This document shows, in pieces, positions 12,564 through 16,680 of a DNA stretch of 16,680 bases. Position numbers and translations under genes: made by a program. Position 1 is the stretch's first letter. Every line of letters begins with the position of its first letter. This stretch comes from an uncultured Blautia sp. (GTDB taxonomy: Bacteria > Bacillota > Clostridia > Lachnospirales > Lachnospiraceae): contig CALIZJ010000232.1 of assembly GCA_938028845.1 (NCBI GenBank), positions 1 through 16,680 on the forward strand. Reading direction: 5' to 3'. The notes under the pieces were generated by a model. The model saw nothing but the letters and a program-made list of their open reading frames with translations, searched no databases and was not told the origin of the DNA.

Positions 12564-15500
12564 ATGAGCAACGTAAGACGTGTCTATGTAGAAAAGAAAC
12601 CGGCTTTTGCCGTACAGGCCAAGGAATTAAAGCATGAGATCAAAAGTTACCTGGGGATCAGTTCTGTTTCATCTGTACGTGTACTGATCCGCTACGATGT
12701 GGAGAATATTACGGATGAAGTGTTTGAAAAGGCGTGTAAAACTGTGTTTGCAGAGCCGCCAGTAGACGACCTTTATCTGGAAACTTTTAAAACCACAGAG
12801 CAGTCCCATGTTTTTTCTGTAGAATACCTTCCGGGGCAGTTTGACCAGAGGGCGGATTCCGCAGTACAGTGCGTGCAGTTTTTAAATGAGGAAGCAGAAC
12901 CTATCATCCGTTCTGCCACGACCTATGTTATAGAGGGTGAAATTACAGAAGAAGAATTTTCTGCAATTAAAAATCACTGCATCAATCCGGTGGATTCCCG
13001 GGAGACTGGACTGGAAAAACCGAAGACCCTTGTGAACGTGTTTGAAGAGCCGGAAGATGTGAAGATCTTTGAAGGGTTTACCGGTATGCCAGAGGATGAC
13101 CTGAAGGGATTATATGGATCTTTAAACCTGGCAATGACCTTTAAAGATTTCCTGCACATACAGAAATATTTCCAGGAAGAGGAAAAACGGGATCCTTCCA
13201 TGACAGAGATCCGTGTGCTGGATACCTACTGGTCTGACCACTGCCGTCATACCACCTTTTCCACAGAACTTACAGAGGTTAAATTTGAGGAAGGGGACTA
13301 TAAGAAACCTATCGTAGACACTTATGAGCAGTATCTTGCAGACAGAAAGGAGCTTTATAAAGGAAGATCCGATAAATTTATCTGTCTTATGGATCTGGCT
13401 CTCGCTGCCATGAAAAAATTAAAGGCAGAAGGAAAGCTTGCCGATCAGGAAGAATCCGATGAGATCAATGCCTGCAGTATTGTAGTTCCGGTAGATGTGG
13501 ACGGGCAGGAAGAGGAATGGCTGATCAATTTTAAGAACGAAACCCATAACCATCCCACAGAGATCGAGCCTTTCGGCGGCGCGGCTACCTGTCTGGGCGG
13601 TGCGATCCGCGATCCTTTGTCCGGGCGTACCTATGTATACCAGGCTATGCGCGTGACAGGTGCGGCTGATCCTACCGTTTCTGTAAAAGAAACCATGAAG
13701 GGCAAGCTTCCCCAGAAAAAACTGGTGCGGGGCGCAGCCTCCGGTTACAGCTCCTATGGAAACCAGATCGGCCTTGCCACTGGCTATGTGAAAGAAATTT
13801 ATCATCCTGATTACGTTGCAAAGCGTATGGAGATCGGCGCAGTCCTTGGCGCAGCGCCAAGGCGGGCAGTAATCCGGGAAAATTCTGATCCCGGGGATAT
13901 CATCATCCTTTTAGGAGGACGTACAGGCCGTGACGGCATCGGCGGCGCTACCGGTTCCTCTAAAGTACACACAGAGGCTTCCATTGAAGTGTGCGGAGCA
14001 GAAGTGCAAAAAGGAAACGCGCCTACAGAACGTAAGATCCAGAGAATGTTCCGCAGGGAAGAAGTGAGCCGGATCATTAAAAAGTGCAACGACTTCGGTG
14101 CAGGCGGTGTGTCCGTTGCCATCGGAGAACTTGCGCCGGGCCTTCGGGTAGACCTGGATAAAGTTCCGAAAAAATATGCCGGCCTGGATGGAACAGAGAT
14201 TGCTATTTCTGAATCCCAGGAGCGTATGGCAGTGGTAGTGGATCCTAAAGACGCAGATCAGTTCCTTGCCTTTGCTAAGGAGGAAAACCTGGAGGCAGTC
14301 CCGGTAGCGACTGTTACTGAGGAACCAAGACTGGTGCTTGTGTGGAGAGGAAAAGAGATTGTGAATATAGCAAGAGCTTTCCTTGATACAAACGGCGCTC
14401 ACCAGGAAACTGCCGTAGAAGTAGAAATACCAGGAAAAGAAGGAAATCTCTTCCAGGAGCGTCCGGATGTGCCGGATGTAAAAGCAAAATGGATGGAGAC
14501 CATTTCTGATTTAAACGTATGCTCTCAGAAGGGGCTTGTGGAAATGTTTGACAGTTCTATCGGCGCTGGGAGCGTGCTTATGCCTTATGGAGGAAAATAC
14601 CAGCTTACAGAGACACAGGCTATGGTAGCGAAGGTTCCTGTATTAAACGGAAAGACAAATACAGTTACTATGATGAGCTATGGATTTGATCCTTATCTGT
14701 CATCCTGGAGCCCTTACCATGGAGCTGTCTATGCAGTTACAGAGTCTGTGGCAAGAATCGTGGCAGCAGGCGGAGATTATAAGAAGATCCGTTTCACTTT
14801 CCAGGAATACTTCCGCCGCATGACGGAAGACCCGAAACGGTGGAGCCAGCCTTTTGCCGCTCTGCTGGGAGCCTATGCCGCACAGCTTGGCTTTGGCCTT
14901 CCTTCTATCGGAGGAAAAGACAGTATGTCCGGTACCTTTAATGATATTGATGTTCCGCCTACTCTGGTTTCCTTTGCAGTGGATGTGGCTAAGCTGTCCG
15001 ATGTGGTGACACCGGAATTTAAGAAAGCTGGAAGCAAGATCGTATGGCTTCGCACGCCGAAGGATTCCTATGATCTTCCTGTTTACAGCCAGTTAATGGA
15101 GCAGTACGAAAAACTGCACGAAGATATGAAGGCAGGCCGTGTGATTTCTGCCTATGCCCTTGACCGTCATGGTATCGCTGCAGCGGTAAGCAAGATGGCC
15201 TTTGGAAATGCAATGGGCGTTAAGATTGAACATGACCTGGATCCAAGAGATTTCTTTGCCCCAGGCTTTGGTGATCTGGTGCTGGAAGTGCCAGACGGCA
15301 AGGTGGGAGAGCTTTCCATTACTTACCGGGTGATCGGAGAGGTGACAGAAGACGGACAGTTCTCTTATGGAAATGTACAGATTCCGCTGGATGAGGCGTT
15401 AGAGGCATGGAAGGGTACACTGGAAAAAGTATTTAAGACAGAATCCGGTGAAACAGGAGATGGCCCTGTGGGCTATGTAGCTAAGGCAGAGGATCCGGAC

Positions 15501-16361
15501 GCTGTGATCGAAAACGGCCTGTATAAAACTTCCAAAGTCTATATTTGTAAAAATAAAGTGGCAAAACCAAGAGTATTTATCCCTGTATTTCCGGGAACAA
15601 ACTGCGAATACGACAGCACAAGAGCTTTTGTACGTGCAGGAGCCCAGGTGGATGTAAAGGTATTTAAAAACCTGACTGCGGAGGATATCCGGGATTCTGT
15701 GGAGATTTTTGAAAAAGCCATTGGACAGGCACAGATGATCATGTTCCCGGGAGGATTCTCTGCAGGTGATGAACCGGATGGTTCTGCGAAATTCTTTGCT
15801 ACTGCTTTCCAGAATGCGAAGATTAAAGAAGCAGTAATGAAACTTTTAAATGAGAGAGATGGACTGGCACTTGGTATCTGTAATGGATTCCAGGCATTGA
15901 TCAAACTGGGACTTGTTCCCTATGGTGAAATCTGCGGACAGAAGGAGGATTCTCCGACTCTGACTTATAACACCATTGGCCGCCATATTTCCAAGATGGT
16001 CTACACAAAAGTGGTAAGCAATAAATCTCCATGGCTTATGGGGGCAGAACTGGGCAAAGTATACTGTAACCCTGCATCACACGGAGAAGGGCGTTTCGTA
16101 GCCAATACAGAATGGATCGGAAAACTGTATGCAAACGGCCAGATTGCTACCCAGTATGTGACTGTGGACGGAGAGCTTGATCAGAGCGAAGAGTGGAACG
16201 TAAACGGTTCTTACTTCAATATAGAGGGTATCACCAGCCCGGATGGACGTGTCCTGGGCAAAATGGCCCACAGTGAACGCCGGGATGAAGGCGTTGCCGT
16301 AAATATCACCGGAGAGCAGGATATTAAGATTTTTGAATCCGGCGTAGCTTACTTTAAATAG
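12564..16361 (+). CDS. purL: Phosphoribosylformylglycinamidine synthase, single-chain
   Basis: Fourth step of de novo purine synthesis: FGAR + glutamine + ATP to FGAM. All three functions are in one 1265-aa chain. An N-terminal PurS-like domain comes first. The two-part synthetase has SDHCRHTTF (W223-S224-D225-H226), ETHNHPTEIEPFGGAA (from E326) and SIGGKDSMSG (from about 781). The C-terminal glutaminase has FPGTNCEYD, nucleophile C1106 in LGICNGFQALIKLG, and H1173/E1175 in HGEGRF. Length and motifs fit the clostridial/streptococcal long form of FGAM synthase. GGAGGAG precedes ATG 12564. No other pur biosynthesis gene is adjacent, which is unusual; the salvage gene xpt is nearby on the opposite strand. 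Confidence 0.97.
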   Translation: MSNVRRVYVEKKPAFAVQAKELKHEIKSYLGISSVSSVRVLIRYDVENITDEVFEKACKTVFAEPPVDDLYLETFKTTEQSHVFSVEYLPGQFDQRADSAVQCVQFLNEEAEPIIRSATTYVIEGEITEEEFSAIKNHCINPVDSRETGLEKPKTLVNVFEEPEDVKIFEGFTGMPEDDLKGLYGSLNLAMTFKDFLHIQKYFQEEEKRDPSMTEIRVLDTYWSDHCRHTTFSTELTEVKFEEGDYKKPIVDTYEQYLADRKELYKGRSDKFICLMDLALAAMKKLKAEGKLADQEESDEINACSIVVPVDVDGQEEEWLINFKNETHNHPTEIEPFGGAATCLGGAIRDPLSGRTYVYQAMRVTGAADPTVSVKETMKGKLPQKKLVRGAASGYSSYGNQIGLATGYVKEIYHPDYVAKRMEIGAVLGAAPRRAVIRENSDPGDIIILLGGRTGRDGIGGATGSSKVHTEASIEVCGAEVQKGNAPTERKIQRMFRREEVSRIIKKCNDFGAGGVSVAIGELAPGLRVDLDKVPKKYAGLDGTEIAISESQERMAVVVDPKDADQFLAFAKEENLEAVPVATVTEEPRLVLVWRGKEIVNIARAFLDTNGAHQETAVEVEIPGKEGNLFQERPDVPDVKAKWMETISDLNVCSQKGLVEMFDSSIGAGSVLMPYGGKYQLTETQAMVAKVPVLNGKTNTVTMMSYGFDPYLSSWSPYHGAVYAVTESVARIVAAGGDYKKIRFTFQEYFRRMTEDPKRWSQPFAALLGAYAAQLGFGLPSIGGKDSMSGTFNDIDVPPTLVSFAVDVAKLSDVVTPEFKKAGSKIVWLRTPKDSYDLPVYSQLMEQYEKLHEDMKAGRVISAYALDRHGIAAAVSKMAFGNAMGVKIEHDLDPRDFFAPGFGDLVLEVPDGKVGELSITYRVIGEVTEDGQFSYGNVQIPLDEALEAWKGTLEKVFKTESGETGDGPVGYVAKAEDPDAVIENGLYKTSKVYICKNKVAKPRVFIPVFPGTNCEYDSTRAFVRAGAQVDVKVFKNLTAEDIRDSVEIFEKAIGQAQMIMFPGGFSAGDEPDGSAKFFATAFQNAKIKEAVMKLLNERDGLALGICNGFQALIKLGLVPYGEICGQKEDSPTLTYNTIGRHISKMVYTKVVSNKSPWLMGAELGKVYCNPASHGEGRFVANTEWIGKLYANGQIATQYVTVDGELDQSEEWNVNGSYFNIEGITSPDGRVLGKMAHSERRDEGVAVNITGEQDIKIFESGVAYFK

Positions 16362-16395
16362 AAACTATTATTTTTTATGACAGCAGCAGGGATTT

Positions 16396-16446
16396 TTCTC
16401 CTGGACGGAAAGATTTTTCGATTTATTCAGGTTTCGTCCGGGAGAA
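16396..16446 (+). other. Hairpin in the purL 3' region
   Basis: 16396-16411 pairs with 16432-16446: 15 bp with one G-U pair and one bulged G, and a 20-nt AT-rich loop. No T run follows directly. It stands just upstream of the real terminator and may protect the mRNA 3' end. Confidence 0.6.
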
Positions 16447-16450
16447 TTCT

Positions 16451-16482
16451 GCCCTAAAAATGCCGGTTTTCTAGGGCTTTTT
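16451..16482 (+). terminator. Rho-independent terminator after purL
   Basis: GCCCTA and AAAA pair with TTTT and TAGGGC (one bulged C) around the loop TGCCGG, followed by five T. Confidence 0.82.
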
Positions 16483-16544
16483 AAGGGAGAAACTTGCGCT
16501 TTCGTATTAATAATATAAAAAATAAAAAAAATTTAAAAAAAGTG

Positions 16545-16574
16545 TTGACATTTGCCGTCAAGTGATAGTATAAT
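16545..16574 (+). promoter_or_regulatory. Strong stable-RNA promoter with A-tract UP element
   Basis: TTGACA (16545-16550), an 18-nt spacer and TATAAT (16569-16574). The 30-35 nt before it (about 16509-16543) are almost pure A/T with A7-A8 runs, as in UP elements that bind the alpha C-terminal domain. It drives the tRNA gene at 16629. Confidence 0.85.
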
Positions 16575-16628
16575 AGCAAAGCAAGTTGAGGAAAGAAAAA
16601 AGAAAAAACTTCCAAGACAAGCAAAAAT

Positions 16629-16680
16629 GGGGTCTTAGCTCAGCTGGGAGAGCATCTGCCTTACAAGCAGAGGGTCATAG
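16629..16680 (+). tRNA. tRNA-Val (TAC anticodon), 3' end outside window
   Basis: Acceptor 5' strand GGGGTCT, then TA. The D arm is GCTC...GAGC with AGCTGGGA in the loop, and the anticodon stem is TCTGC/GCAGA. The loop CTTACAA places anticodon TAC, decoding valine GUA. The variable region GGGTC follows, and the sequence ends in the T arm. About 24 nt are missing at the right edge. Such promoters often lead tRNA clusters, so more tRNAs may follow. Confidence 0.93.

Noticed and set aside
1..16680. CRISPR arrays, insertion sequences, prophage or toxin-antitoxin modules
   Set aside because: No regularly spaced repeats, transposase or integrase motifs, or paired small toxin/antitoxin genes were seen.

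Overview
The window looks like chromosomal DNA of a low-to-moderate GC anaerobic Firmicute, most probably Lachnospiraceae (gut Clostridia). The reasons are the rpsD-rpoA-rplQ order, an L17 with a lysine-rich insertion, the MurT/GatD pair, a stand-alone rubredoxin, a CsoR-type regulator with a His-rich N-terminus next to an Mrp/Nbp35-type ATPase, and a single-chain 1265-aa FGAM synthase. The family-level placement is inference from gene content and protein style. No rRNA was available to check it.

Layout. (1) 1-2264: the end of a ribosomal-protein/RNA polymerase operon: rpsD (5' end outside the window), rpoA with a GTG start, a structured 135-nt leader, rplQ and a terminator. (2) 2265-2549: an AT-rich control region with an inverted repeat, a run of ten G and an extended -10 promoter, in front of an orphan LytTR response regulator (2550-3275) that ends in its own terminator. 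(3) 3317-7755: a Xaa-Pro aminopeptidase overlapping a membrane-anchored GDPD-like phosphodiesterase, then murT-gatD, the enzyme pair that amidates D-Glu of lipid II. (4) 7760-8078: a rubredoxin with its own promoter and terminator. (5) 8103-10114: a regulator with an HTH domain and a WYL-associated C-terminal domain but no WYL domain, followed by a sugar-binding-type lipoprotein with an extreme Glu-rich linker. (6) 10129-11207: xanthine phosphoribosyltransferase on the minus strand, divergent from a small unknown gene. The spacer between them holds a consensus promoter feeding directly into a 26-bp hairpin. (7) 11264-16361: a probable operon of a His-rich CsoR-family repressor, an Mrp/Nbp35-type Fe-S ATPase and purL. 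(8) 16396-16680: hairpins after purL, then a very strong promoter with an A-rich upstream tract driving tRNA-Val(TAC), which is cut by the right edge.

Most genes are housekeeping: translation, transcription, cell-wall amidation, and purine salvage and synthesis. No CRISPR array, transposase, phage gene or complete mobile element was seen. The most unusual signals lie between genes or in odd domain architectures: the hairpin at 10850-10933, the poly-G tract at 2475-2484, the WYL-less regulator, and the metal-flavoured csoR-mrp pair placed in front of purL.
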